A stretch of DNA of 43,593 nt from assembly GCA_002317385.1 (NCBI GenBank), contig DCJH01000007.1, forward strand, positions 1 to 43,593, written 5' to 3'. Positions 30,523 to 39,146 of this stretch are shown one piece after another. Below the pieces are notes generated by a model. The model searched no databases. It saw only the letters and a program-made list of their open reading frames with translations, and was not told where the DNA came from. This DNA is from Prevotella sp. UBA1705 (lineage in GTDB: Bacteria; Bacteroidota; Bacteroidia; Bacteroidales; Bacteroidaceae). Positions within the stretch are counted from its first letter, which is position 1; the number at the start of each line of letters is the position of its first letter. A program made the translations under genes and the position numbers.

Positions 30523-33513
30523 TTAAAAGTTAATCGATGCACCTACGAGGAACTGGCGTGTACGGGGGAAGTGATCGCTACGGGTGTCGCATCCCGGAGT
30601 CTCTCCGCCGAGGTTGATTTCAGGGTCACGACCGGTGTAGGAGGTGATGGTGAACACGTTGTTGCACGATGCATAGAGGCGGAGGTCACGGATCCAGCCG
30701 TTGAAATGGCGGAAGGTGTAGCCCAGAGTAACCGTTGACAGACGGAAATAGCTGCCGTTTTCGAGGTAGCGGTCCGACGGCATCGACGAGCGGGTATCGG
30801 TGGCTCGCTGGTCGTTGACAACCGACTTCATCACATTCTTGCCCTCGGTCACATTGGCAATATTGCTGAAGAAGGCATGGGGCTCATTGAAAATCTTCTG
30901 TCCGAACACGCCGGTGAAGAAGGCATTGAAGTCCCAATCGCGATAGGTCACAGTGTTGTTCCATCCCATGGTGAGCTTAGGCTGGGCGTTGCCCACTATC
31001 GTACGGTCCTTCTCCTCGGGGTTGATGGTGGTCTCGCCGGTACGGGCGCCGGTCTCCTTATCATGCACATAGAAGGTGGAGACACCGTCTTCATTGTATC
31101 CGGCCCACTCCCACATGTAGAACGTACCTATGGGCTGACCCTCGATGATGCGCTGGATGGTAGCCGTAGAGGCACCCGGCAGGCTCGGATTGTAGCGGTT
31201 GAGGATGCCGGCATTATACTTGTCATTAGACAGGCTCACCACCTTGTTGCTGTTGTGAGACAGGTTGAGCGAACTGGTCCAGGTGAGGTCGCGGGTACGG
31301 ATGGGCGTGGCGTTCAGCGAGAGCTCTACGCCTCGGTTGCTCATCTTACCCACGTTGGCTACCATCCAGCCCACGGGATAGTAGCTCGTAGACACTTGAT
31401 AGGTCCAGATCATGTCCTTGGTGGTCTTGTCGTAGTACTCAATGGTACCGTTGAGCCGACCTTTCAGCACCGTGAAGTCGATGCCCACGTTGAGCATCGA
31501 GGTGGTTTCCCACTTCAGGTTGTCGTTCACATTGCGGGCGGCATTGAGGCTCTTGTAGCTCGTCACCTCGCCGGTTGTCGGGTCGATGTAGTCGAAACGG
31601 GCACCGCCCTGATAGTAGAAGCGCGAGGTATAGATATCAAATCCCTGGGCGTTTCCGCTCTGTCCCCAACCGGCATGGAGCTTCAGATCGTCGAATACAT
31701 GATGCGACTTCATGAATCCCTCCTCAGAGATGCGCCAGGCTGCGCTGAAAGATGGGAACGTGGCCCAGCGGTTGCTCTGGCCGAAAGTGGACGAGCCGTC
31801 ACGACGAATGGCGGCCTGGAGGTTGTACTTGCTATTGTAGGAATAGTTGGCACGGCCATAGAACGAGATCATTCGCACGGTAGACTGGGTATTGGCCCAC
31901 ACCGGATCGGTGTCGAAAGAGTTGGCCAAACCGATGTTGTTCCACCACAAATCGTCGTTGTAGAAGTTGTAGCCGCGAGCCCCGAAGCCGTCGCCAGTCT
32001 TGTTTTCCTCCCACGAATATCCGGCCATGAGGCCCAACTTGTGCACCTCATTGAACGACTTGTCGTAGTTGGCATAGAGCTCAAACAGCTTCTTATAGTC
32101 CTCGGTCATGTTGCGCGAGGTCTGACCGTTGCGGTCGTTGGTCTGCGACTGATGAGAGGAATAGTCCTTATAGCTGTAGTTCTGGGTCTCATAAGAGAAG
32201 TTGGAGTTGAGGTATAGCCCCTCCACAATCTTCAGACTGGCCTTGCCTGTGGCCTGCAAGCGCTTGAAGGTAGCCCGGCTCTGGTCTTCGTAGATCATGG
32301 CCAGCGGGTTGTAGTTCTGCGAGATACTCTTGTCGGCATACCATGTGCCATCCTCGTTCTTCACCGGAACCAGCGGCGAGTAATAGTACATGGCATTGTA
32401 GACCGATGCTCCCTGGTCGGCACGGGCTACGCCCCACTCGTTGCGCACGTTACCATTGAGTCCGGCCGAAATAGTCAAACGGTCTTTCAACAGCTTGGTC
32501 TCCACATACGAGCGCACGGTAAACAGGTTGTTGCCCACACCCTTGATGATACCGTCGTGGGCGATATAGTTGCCGCTCACGCTATACGACGTGCTCTTGT
32601 TGCCGCCGCGGATGGAGAGGTTGTGGTTGTGGGCGAAGCCCGTGCGCTGCACCTCGCCCTGCCAGTTGGTATTGGCTCCCTTGTCGTTGGGGATGGTCAG
32701 GTTGTTGGTCTTGGCATAATTGCGCAGCTCATCGGCACTCATCATCTCATGGTCGTTGTGGATTTTCTCCCACGACACGTACCCACTGTAGTTCACATGG
32801 GCCGGGCCATCCTGCCCGCGCTTGGTAGTCACCATGATCACACCATTGGCTGCCTTGGAGCCGTAGATGGCCGTGGCAGAGGCATCGCGTAGCACATCGA
32901 TAGACTCGATGTCGCTTGGCGAGATGAGGTTGAGGTTCACGCCAGGGATGCCATCCACCACATAGAGGGGCTCGGTAGAGCCGTTGAGCGTCGACGCACC
33001 ACGCAGGGTGAGCGAGTTCACGCCACCGTTGGGGTCGGAGTTCTGCACTATCACCAGTCCGGGCACCTTACCCTGCAACAGCTGGCCGGGGTCGGTATAG
33101 GCACCCACATTAAGGTCTTCGGCCCTCACCGTGGTGATAGACGACGTCACATCCTTACGGCGCATGGTGCCGTAGCCCACGACCACGACCTCATTCAGCA
33201 TCTTGTTGTCTTCCTGCATCACCACGCTCTGGCCGGGATTGATGGTCTGGTCGGCATAGCCCACATACGACACGCGGAGCCGGGCGCCCGGGTGGGTGGT
33301 GGTCAGCGTATAGCGACCGTTGACATCGGTCACAGTGCCGTTGGTGGTTCCCTGCTCGGTCACGGTCACGCCGACAAGTGGTTCGCCGTTGGCATCGGTG
33401 ATGACACCGGTCTTCTGGCTCTGGGCCAGCGCCACGCTACTACAAAGCAGCAGGGAGGCCGACAGCATAGCCGCGCGCTTCCCCGTCTTCATTCGGTTTC
33501 GAACTTTTAGCAT
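30523..33513 (-). CDS. SusC-type TonB-dependent outer-membrane transporter (GH28 PUL)
   Basis: A 996-residue importer. Signal peptide to about ALAQ (residue 31); an ATG seven codons in (33492) is an alternative start. The carboxypeptidase-regulatory-like domain (about 33-110, TGVITDANGEPLVGVTVTEQG) leads to the SusC signature LNEVVVVGYGTMRRKDVTSSI, the plug with LTLRGASTLNGSTEPLYVVD and SIDVLRDASATAIYGSKAANG, and a barrel ending in GASINF. No STN domain is present. It follows the first GH28 gene after 85 bases, a gap that includes a GGGTTGCAACCC palindrome (33585-33596). It is shorter than the xylan SusC. Substrate is inferred from the two GH28 neighbours: pectic oligosaccharides. Confidence 0.93.
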   Translation of the reverse strand: MLKVRNRMKTGKRAAMLSASLLLCSSVALAQSQKTGVITDANGEPLVGVTVTEQGTTNGTVTDVNGRYTLTTTHPGARLRVSYVGYADQTINPGQSVVMQEDNKMLNEVVVVGYGTMRRKDVTSSITTVRAEDLNVGAYTDPGQLLQGKVPGLVIVQNSDPNGGVNSLTLRGASTLNGSTEPLYVVDGIPGVNLNLISPSDIESIDVLRDASATAIYGSKAANGVIMVTTKRGQDGPAHVNYSGYVSWEKIHNDHEMMSADELRNYAKTNNLTIPNDKGANTNWQGEVQRTGFAHNHNLSIRGGNKSTSYSVSGNYIAHDGIIKGVGNNLFTVRSYVETKLLKDRLTISAGLNGNVRNEWGVARADQGASVYNAMYYYSPLVPVKNEDGTWYADKSISQNYNPLAMIYEDQSRATFKRLQATGKASLKIVEGLYLNSNFSYETQNYSYKDYSSHQSQTNDRNGQTSRNMTEDYKKLFELYANYDKSFNEVHKLGLMAGYSWEENKTGDGFGARGYNFYNDDLWWNNIGLANSFDTDPVWANTQSTVRMISFYGRANYSYNSKYNLQAAIRRDGSSTFGQSNRWATFPSFSAAWRISEEGFMKSHHVFDDLKLHAGWGQSGNAQGFDIYTSRFYYQGGARFDYIDPTTGEVTSYKSLNAARNVNDNLKWETTSMLNVGIDFTVLKGRLNGTIEYYDKTTKDMIWTYQVSTSYYPVGWMVANVGKMSNRGVELSLNATPIRTRDLTWTSSLNLSHNSNKVVSLSNDKYNAGILNRYNPSLPGASTATIQRIIEGQPIGTFYMWEWAGYNEDGVSTFYVHDKETGARTGETTINPEEKDRTIVGNAQPKLTMGWNNTVTYRDWDFNAFFTGVFGQKIFNEPHAFFSNIANVTEGKNVMKSVVNDQRATDTRSSMPSDRYLENGSYFRLSTVTLGYTFRHFNGWIRDLRLYASCNNVFTITSYTGRDPEINLGGETPGCDTRSDHFPRTRQFLVGASINF

Positions 33514-33598
33514 AATAAGATGGTTTAAAATGTAAGATAATATCCGTTGGGGCTTGGCAAAAGTAGCACCTCCACGTTACAGTGGGGTTGCAACCCTA

Positions 33599-34921
33599 TT
33601 ACCTGATGGTTTCAACGGTGAGACTGCAGTCGCTGTCGTTCTTCGACCACGAGTCCATGCCGTAGGTTTTGGTGAATCCCTCACCCCTGCAGGGGCGTAG
33701 GTCGAACATGTTGTTGGGATAAGAGGTTACCCGCACACGACGCAGGCGTACATGATTAAAATACACATGGTTCACTTTGCCATAGACATCTCCGCCCACG
33801 AAGCATCCGTTCTCTGAGGTGGCGAAGATATTGGAGAAGTAGATGCGGCTCACCTCTCCGCACCGTCCCTGCGTCTCGCCCTTGGGGAACCGCCAGTTGG
33901 CGTCCTTGTTGTTGCCGTCGGCACGTGGGTACGACGTCACATAGATGGGTTCGGCCTTGCCCCACCACACGTCGCTCCACAGCCGGAGATCCATGATAAT
34001 ATTAGAGAACGACACGTCGGTCACCGTGCCCTCGTCTCTATTCTGGATGCCCAGACCGCGGTTGCTGCGGGTGATGACGCAGTTGTCGATGGTCACATTG
34101 TAGATGGAATCCATGTTCTCCGACCCAATCTTGATGGCGCACGAGCGCGACGACATGGTGCAATTGGTCACCGTGATGTCGTGGCACGAGCCATAGGCCT
34201 CATACTCGCGGCGGTTCTTCAGGCAGATGCAGTCGTCGCCCGAGGTGATATGGCAGTTGGCTATGCGCACGTTCTTGGAGTGATCGATGTCGATGCCGTC
34301 GCCATTTCGTATCTTCAGGTTATTCAATAGGTTCACGCCGTCTATCACTGCATCCTGGCATCCCACCAGATGCACGGTCCAATAGGCACCCTCCATGATG
34401 GTCAGGTCGCGTATCTGCAGGTTTCTCACGCCGATGAGCGTCAGCACGTGGGGCCGCGGGTCGAAGGTCGTCACGGGCTTGAGTTCGTAGCTATCCTCCA
34501 GTTCGGCCCCCATAAAGCTGATGCCATTGCCGTGGATGGTGCCCCGCCCGCCGATGCGCAGGTTCTCTATGTCCTTGGCCCAGAGCCACATCATGCCCTC
34601 GCCACGGTTGTCGCCAAACGCGCTCAGCGTGTATTTCGACTCGTCTGGGTGGGCCTTGAGCGTGGCGTTCACATCGAGAAAGAGCTCAATGTTCGACTTC
34701 AACTCTATCGGTCCGGCCAGAAACGTGCGGCCCTGCGGCAAGTAGACCTGCCCGCCGCCCGCCGCCGAACAGCTGTCCACGGCACGCTGGATAGCTGCCG
34801 CGTCGTCGGTCTGTCCGTCGCCTTGGGCTCCGAATTCTGTCACATTGAATACGCGCGTCTGTGCCCCGACGCTCTGCCAAGACATCAGAAGCACTGTTAA
34901 AGTTAGTATCAAATATCGCAT
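33599..34921 (-). CDS. GH28 family glycoside hydrolase (polygalacturonase-like), first gene of the PUL
   Basis: A secreted 440-residue beta-helix pectinase-type enzyme with a signal peptide (MRYLILTLTVLLMSWQSVGAQ) and a pectate-lyase-3/GH28 start, NVTEFGAQGDGQTDDAAAIQ. The acid residues are in NGDGID (206-211) and SGDDCICLKN (227-236). AIKIGSE follows where the GHG loop would lie, and RSNRGLGIQNRD is further on. It resembles the GH28 set that acts on galacturonan or rhamnogalacturonan oligosaccharides. I chose the ATG at 34921; a TTG start eight codons upstream would lie inside the promoter (34943-34974). It leads the operon GH28-SusC-SusD-GH28-unknown-GH92. Confidence 0.9.
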   Translation of the reverse strand: MRYLILTLTVLLMSWQSVGAQTRVFNVTEFGAQGDGQTDDAAAIQRAVDSCSAAGGGQVYLPQGRTFLAGPIELKSNIELFLDVNATLKAHPDESKYTLSAFGDNRGEGMMWLWAKDIENLRIGGRGTIHGNGISFMGAELEDSYELKPVTTFDPRPHVLTLIGVRNLQIRDLTIMEGAYWTVHLVGCQDAVIDGVNLLNNLKIRNGDGIDIDHSKNVRIANCHITSGDDCICLKNRREYEAYGSCHDITVTNCTMSSRSCAIKIGSENMDSIYNVTIDNCVITRSNRGLGIQNRDEGTVTDVSFSNIIMDLRLWSDVWWGKAEPIYVTSYPRADGNNKDANWRFPKGETQGRCGEVSRIYFSNIFATSENGCFVGGDVYGKVNHVYFNHVRLRRVRVTSYPNNMFDLRPCRGEGFTKTYGMDSWSKNDSDCSLTVETIR

Positions 34922-34942
34922 TAGGTAGGCTATTAAACATTG

Positions 34943-34974
34943 CAAATATAGCCGTTTTTTAGTTGTTTAACAAA
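34943..34974 (-). promoter_or_regulatory. Promoter of the GH28 PUL
   Basis: On the minus strand TTTG (34974-34971), exactly 20 bases, TATATTTG (34950-34943). This is the best consensus match in the window. The predicted start near 34936 leaves about 15 bases to the ATG at 34921. A strong basal promoter ahead of an enzyme gene suggests at least some constitutive expression of this PUL. Confidence 0.75.
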
Positions 34975-35056
34975 TTATTCATCGTGTTTTTTTACACTAT
35001 GCGGTGTTTTCGCCGTGCAGACGCACGGAACACACGGGCAAAGCGCAGGCGTAGCT

Positions 35057-35303
35057 CGCACAGATAGTAGGATAATCTCGCACAGACTCGCACAGACTTC
35101 CACAGAAATTAGGCTGCGCCCCACTCTCCTGATCTCGCCATAAACGCTATGAAACGCTATTTTTTTTGAGAGCCTCCCTCCGCCCTTTGTCCATTCCTAT
35201 TTGCGATTTATGGCGTTTATGGCGAGATTTTCTTCATCGATTCCCACCCATTCTCTGTGAGAATCTGTGCGAGTCTGTGTGAGATCAACCTACTATCTGT
35301 GCG
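35057..35303. repeat. Nested 247-bp inverted repeat (long hairpin) with GTGTGAGAT words
   Basis: The outer arms, 35057-35106 and 35253-35303, are imperfect reverse complements. They contain CGCACAGATAGTAGG, ATCTCGCACAGACTCGCACAGA and TCCACAGA against TCTGTG, TCTGTGCGAGTCTGTGTGAGAT and CCTACTATCTGTGCG. The inner arms, 35132-35146 and 35214-35228, are perfect (ATCTCGCCATAAACG / CGTTTATGGCGAGAT), with further partial pairing inward. More units run on to about 35345. The outer words belong to the same family as the repeats at 12932-13016 and 13303-13345. Confidence 0.75.
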
Positions 35304-35480
35304 GTATCAATCAGCTATCTGTGCGAGAAAAGCCCGTTGCCTGCGTGAGCCTCCCCAGCCCTCCTGTCAAGATACTTCCTCGGAATTTCCCTCTCCAAAA
35401 CCTATTCCCACACCCTTCCCACCCTCACTTTCCCTCTCTTCACCCTCCATTTTCGCCCATCCGCCGCCTCCCAACCCCAC

Positions 35481-35640
35481 GTTTACGCCCTTTTCGAATC
35501 GCTAAAACGCTGTTTTCTCACTGCGAAAACGCCCTTCTCGCTCCCTAATAAGGTACTAATCGAAACGCGAAAAGGCAGTTATCGCAAGGCCCTTTTTATC
35601 GCCTTTTTGTAACGTTCTGATGCTCAACCCATTACAAACC
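35481..35640 (+). repeat. Composite intergenic repeat, copy D
   Basis: Contains CTTTTCGAATCGC, GCGAAAACGCCC, AAGGTACTAATCGAAACGCG and AAAAGGCAGTTATCGC modules, then the tail TTTTTGTAACGTTCTGATGC to CCCATTACAAA (35604-35638). The tail aligns with copy B, and the GTTCTGATGCTCA part with copy C. No gene is visible within it. Confidence 0.6.
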
Positions 35641-35904
35641 ACCCATTTTGCCCCATTTTCCCCACCCATTCTCCCTCTCCTCCCGCCAGCACGCCCTCCG
35701 AAACACCATCTTCAAATTATTTCATCAACATTATTCTCTAAGCGTCATTCCACCTCACGCTACCCATAAATATCCGAAAAATCTCGAAAATGGCTGTCGT
35801 TTTGTCCACCTTTCCCTATTTTTTGTCCACCTTTGGTCCATTTGGGTTCATTTCCCAATCACTGCACATTCGGTTTCATTCGCATGCACGTTTTGTTCAA
35901 ACAC

Positions 35905-35935
35905 TTGCACAATAGTACAGAACTTAGTAATTTTG
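35905..35935 (+). promoter_or_regulatory. Canonical promoter 600 bases ahead of the next gene
   Basis: TTGC (35905-35908), 19 bases, TAATTTTG (35928-35935). The geometry is identical to the other promoters in the window. Transcription would start near 35942, but the next supported gene begins at 36549. I see no comparable promoter closer to that gene. Confidence 0.6.
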
Positions 35936-35941
35936 TGCTCG

Positions 35942-36548
35942 TAAACAGCTACGGAATAAAACAGGAAAACTTAAACGTTAGAGATTATTCACGGACAAAC
36001 CGACTGTTGGACAGGGCCAAGTGTTAACTCATTCTCATCCCGCCGACAGGCTCAAGACAAGAATTTCTGAAACAGATTTCTAAGGACAAACTGCCGCTCC
36101 AGGTCGCCCACTCAAAACGACAGAGCACCGTCTTCTACAACTAATCGTCTGGAATTAACTCATACGGCCACGGGCAGCGCCCGGAACCCATCGCTCTTCT
36201 GAGCCTGCCCACATGGCCGTGGACCCCAAGCTACATAAAACAATATAAACATTAACAACATATCGCCACTCAGCCAAGTGTCTCATTCGAGAATCACGAA
36301 GACTACTTTTCTGCAGTTTGGCAGAAAGAAAGATTCTAAAGATGAAAATAAATATTTCGATTTTAGGAATTAGAGAGTCATTCATAACTCCATTGGTAGA
36401 TTGTTTCAAGAATGGTCCAAAACCATCAATAGTTACAAACGGGCATTCTGCACCATTCTACTCTATTTACTAACGACACCTATATATCGCTCAATAGATA
36501 TACAGCAATACCACTATTTCAAACCATCGAATATTAATAATTATAATT
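35942..36548 (+). ncRNA. Candidate long 5' leader or non-coding RNA
   Basis: This region of about 600 bases is probably transcribed from the promoter at 35905-35935 and has no convincing reading frame. Possible structure: CTGTTGG near 36003 with CCGACAG near 36043, and a hairpin of ACGGCCA (36164-36170) with TGGCCGT (36214-36220) that extends inside as GGGCAG (36172-36177) with CTGCCC (36205-36210). No T-run follows this hairpin, so it is not an intrinsic terminator. I cannot match it to a known RNA family (not tmRNA, RNase P or SRP RNA by eye; 6S RNA not excluded). It may be a leader of the LRR protein gene or a separate RNA. A 43-codon frame at 36342-36473 lies near the end and is weak. Confidence 0.35.
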
Positions 36549-38585
36549 ATGATACGAAAATTATTACTTGTAATGCTGGACTTAGCATTCATCATCAATG
36601 CGTTTGCTACGGTTACCGTAACAGAAAATCCCACAGGGACTGTCACCATTGCAGTGGTTGGTGACGCAGGACAGATTGGAGGTCTTCAAGTAGACCAGTG
36701 GGGAAATAGTTCTTATCAATATTCTTCAGAAGTAGCTCCCTATGCTGATCAGATAAAAAATGCTACGACTCTTATCATTACTGGAAATATCAGCAGCGAA
36801 GATATGAAGACATTATCTTCAAAAAATCAAGTTAATAATACTTGGACTATCAATACATTAGATATGGGTGGGGCCACCATCAATCAATTAACAGCTGAGG
36901 CAGATGGAAACAGTTCACTGACCCCTAATAGCTGGACTACTTTTACTTGTCAGAACCTTACCCTTCCCAAGTGTTCATCAACAACAACTTTGACAGCTTA
37001 TATTGGTTACAAGTTTAATAATGTGCTACAAAGTGTTACAATCCCCTCGGGATATACTGCTATCGGTGACTATGCTTTCACACAAAAAACAAATTTGGCA
37101 ACCATCAATCTTCCCAGTGGGTTAATCTCTATTGGGCAAAATGCCTTTATCCAAACAGCCATTGCCAACATAACCCTTCCCAATTCTTTGGAATCTATAG
37201 GGGATAATGCTTTCCAGCAATCTCCCAATCTCAAGGCGATATCTTTCCCTGCAGGGTTTAAGACTTTGGGGGATAATGTTTTTGGAAACACAAAACTTTA
37301 CGATGTGTATTTCCTTGGCAAAGACGCCCCCACCGTTGGTAATAATGCATTTGATGCAGGTACCTATTTTGGTAACAGTGGCTTTGTACCGACAAACTAC
37401 TCTGATACTAACCCTATTGGTGATACTAATAACGGTATTGCAGAGCGAAGGAATTTTATCAATGGGGCGAATACTTTTGGTGTTCTCCATCTTCGTGCCG
37501 ACCTTACCAATGAGCAGCGTGCCAAGTACACGGACATCACTCGTAAATATGAAGTAATCAAAGATGAGACGAATGCATACAGAGCCTTTAAAGATCTCTA
37601 TTATGGAGACATGAAGATATGGCCTGGACAGTACTCATATACCCATACATATAATGATGCCGTAGAGGGTGTTCTTTGGGATAGAACGACCACTTATGAC
37701 GCCACCAAATATATGGGACTGCATAAATTCTCTCTTACCGCCTCTGATGTTTATGTATATGATACCGAAAACTGGCCCTTTGGCTACAAAGGACAGCAAT
37801 GGTGGACTATCTGTGTACCCTTTAATATGACCAAGGCACAGGTGCGGGCTACATTTGGAAAGAACACTGAAGTATGCAAACTGAATGAAGTAGTGAGAAA
37901 CAAAGAGTTGCATAATATCACCCTCAAATTCCAGGACGACGTATACAAAAGTGCTACCTCGGACAATGATATTGTGATTACAGCCCATGTGTCATACATG
38001 ATATTCCCAACGGTATCACCGACTGTTGACATCAAGTTTAATGGTTATCAGTTGGAGGAGGGGAGTCCATTGCCCACTATTGTCACTGCAACCAAGGAAG
38101 GTGCTATAACGGAGTCTGGAAACTACACCTATCGCTTCATTGGCAACTACTTCTCCAAATGGGATGTCAATGTAAACGATGGCGTTTCACAACCTATCTA
38201 CATGCCTAAGTACGCCTATTTCCTTGGCAACAAAGATGGGAAGCACGTCTTCTTCTATCAGACAGGAGACAACGGTAAGTGGAATCCCTATACCGCTACC
38301 GTGCAGGTATTCAACAGTGAAACCAGCTCTGCCCAAACCTTTGCCGGTGAGGACGACTCGTTCATCTTTACGGCATCTGGTGCCAAAATGGCCTCATACT
38401 TTGGAAATTGCATGAAGGAATACACTACATCGATAGAACTTCCGGCTACATCCATGCAGTCTATGAATACTGCGCAGAATGTCTATAACCTTAATGGACA
38501 ACTGGTGCGCCAAGGTAACGCTTCGCTCAAAAACCTGCCCGTAGGTGTTTACATTGTGAATGGAAAGAAATTTGTTGTACGTTAA
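36549..38585 (+). CDS. Secreted BspA-like leucine-rich repeat surface protein
   Basis: A 678-residue exported protein with a signal peptide (MIRKLLLVMLDLAFIINAFA). The N-terminal part (20-150) is beta-rich. About residues 155-275 hold BspA/Treponema-type leucine-rich repeats (VTIPSGYTAIGDYAF, INLPSGLISIGQNAF, ITLPNSLESIGDNAF, ISFPAGFKTLGDNVF). The long middle (290-630) has no family I recognise. The C-terminus (VYNLNGQLVRQ...GVYIVNGKKFVVR) is the short Bacteroidales sorting-like tail, similar to type IX secretion C-terminal domains. Such proteins bind host or dietary ligands. Base composition is clearly more AT-rich than the PUL genes, hinting at a different history. A small peptide gene follows after 17 bases. 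Confidence 0.85.
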   Translation: MIRKLLLVMLDLAFIINAFATVTVTENPTGTVTIAVVGDAGQIGGLQVDQWGNSSYQYSSEVAPYADQIKNATTLIITGNISSEDMKTLSSKNQVNNTWTINTLDMGGATINQLTAEADGNSSLTPNSWTTFTCQNLTLPKCSSTTTLTAYIGYKFNNVLQSVTIPSGYTAIGDYAFTQKTNLATINLPSGLISIGQNAFIQTAIANITLPNSLESIGDNAFQQSPNLKAISFPAGFKTLGDNVFGNTKLYDVYFLGKDAPTVGNNAFDAGTYFGNSGFVPTNYSDTNPIGDTNNGIAERRNFINGANTFGVLHLRADLTNEQRAKYTDITRKYEVIKDETNAYRAFKDLYYGDMKIWPGQYSYTHTYNDAVEGVLWDRTTTYDATKYMGLHKFSLTASDVYVYDTENWPFGYKGQQWWTICVPFNMTKAQVRATFGKNTEVCKLNEVVRNKELHNITLKFQDDVYKSATSDNDIVITAHVSYMIFPTVSPTVDIKFNGYQLEEGSPLPTIVTATKEGAITESGNYTYRFIGNYFSKWDVNVNDGVSQPIYMPKYAYFLGNKDGKHVFFYQTGDNGKWNPYTATVQVFNSETSSAQTFAGEDDSFIFTASGAKMASYFGNCMKEYTTSIELPATSMQSMNTAQNVYNLNGQLVRQGNASLKNLPVGVYIVNGKKFVVR

Positions 38586-38602
38586 TAGCCAGAAATAGAG
38601 TC

Positions 38603-38824
38603 ATGAAAAGAATTTATACGAAGCCTTTATGCGATGTTATATCCGTGATCGCAGAGTCAATGATGCAAAATACAAGTCGTTTTAGCCAAACTGGCTCATC
38701 ATCATCTTCAAACTCTACATTCGAACATTATAATGATCCTACAGGCCATATAGATACAAATAGTGGCGGTGAGTCACTTAGTAAAAGATATAATGCATGG
38801 TACAACGTAGGAATGTGGGAATAA
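38603..38824 (+). CDS. Small peptide gene paired with the LRR surface protein
   Basis: A 73-residue product that I cannot assign. The N-terminus MKRIYTKPLCDVISVIAESM shares the pattern MK..Y..P...V..V..ES.M with the small gene at 41022-41195. The middle is Ser/Asn-rich (TGSSSSSNSTF) and the end is NVGMWE, again like the other peptide (SVWDE). There is no classic signal peptide or lipobox. It starts 17 bases after the large surface-protein gene and is followed by a strong terminator (38889-38937), so the two form a bicistronic unit. Short proteins beginning MKKxYxxP are common in Bacteroidales as hypothetical proteins; their role is unknown to me. Confidence 0.7.
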   Translation: MKRIYTKPLCDVISVIAESMMQNTSRFSQTGSSSSSNSTFEHYNDPTGHIDTNSGGESLSKRYNAWYNVGMWE

Positions 38825-38888
38825 TCTCTTATTGTTAATGGACACAAAAAAAGCATTAACCCGATAGTTAAAACCATATATCGCCCCG

Positions 38889-38937
38889 AAAGACCTCTGT
38901 CGCAGTCGCCCTTCAGCGCCTCGACAGAGGTCTTTTT
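38889..38937 (+). terminator. Intrinsic terminator of the LRR protein / small peptide unit
   Basis: Arms AAAGACCTCTGTCG (38889-38902) and CGACAGAGGTCTTT (38922-38935) are a perfect 14-bp match around a 19-base loop, and the stem ends in a T-run (TCTTTTT). Confidence 0.88.
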
Positions 38938-39069
38938 CCGTAGGGGAGCAGGCTGTGCGAGGGGCTATCGGCCCTAATTTCAGGTTTTTCCCGACACTCC
39001 CCTCCACCCATTCCCACGCTACATAACAGTTTCATTTTCATGACTTTATCATTTCTCCTTCTTTTTTCC

Positions 39070-39100
39070 TTGCCCGTTTGAAACTATTTCAGTATATTTG
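39070..39100 (+). promoter_or_regulatory. Promoter of the second surface-protein unit
   Basis: TTGC (39070-39073), 19 bases, TATATTTG (39093-39100). The predicted start is near 39107, about 40 bases before the ATG at 39147. An in-frame TTG at 39078 lies inside the promoter and cannot be the start. Confidence 0.7.
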
Positions 39101-39146
39101 CACCATATTTATATATAGCAAAATTACTAACTCAAATTTAATAGAT

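Larger units (their letters stand above)
34975..35904. other. Intergenic region with nested inverted repeat and composite repeat
   Basis: It holds the 247-bp nested inverted repeat (35057-35303) and then a run of C/T-rich sequence on the plus strand (about 35346-35480 and 35640-35700). It also holds copy D of the composite repeat (35481-35640). Open frames here are rich in Pro, Ser and Leu because of base composition; I do not regard them as genes. Confidence 0.6.

Noticed and set aside
35257..36027. Pro/Ser/Leu/Phe-rich small frames on the plus strand
   Set aside because: They arise from pyrimidine-rich repeat DNA and run through the promoter at 35905; no start context.
36155..36409. 84-codon minus-strand frame in the leader region
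   Set aside because: It lies antisense to the probable leader and overlaps its hairpin; no motif or promoter.
36342..36473. 43-codon plus-strand frame starting MKINISILGIRESF upstream of the LRR gene
   Set aside because: No clear ribosome-binding site, no family resemblance to the two small peptide genes; it could be a leader peptide but the support is too thin.
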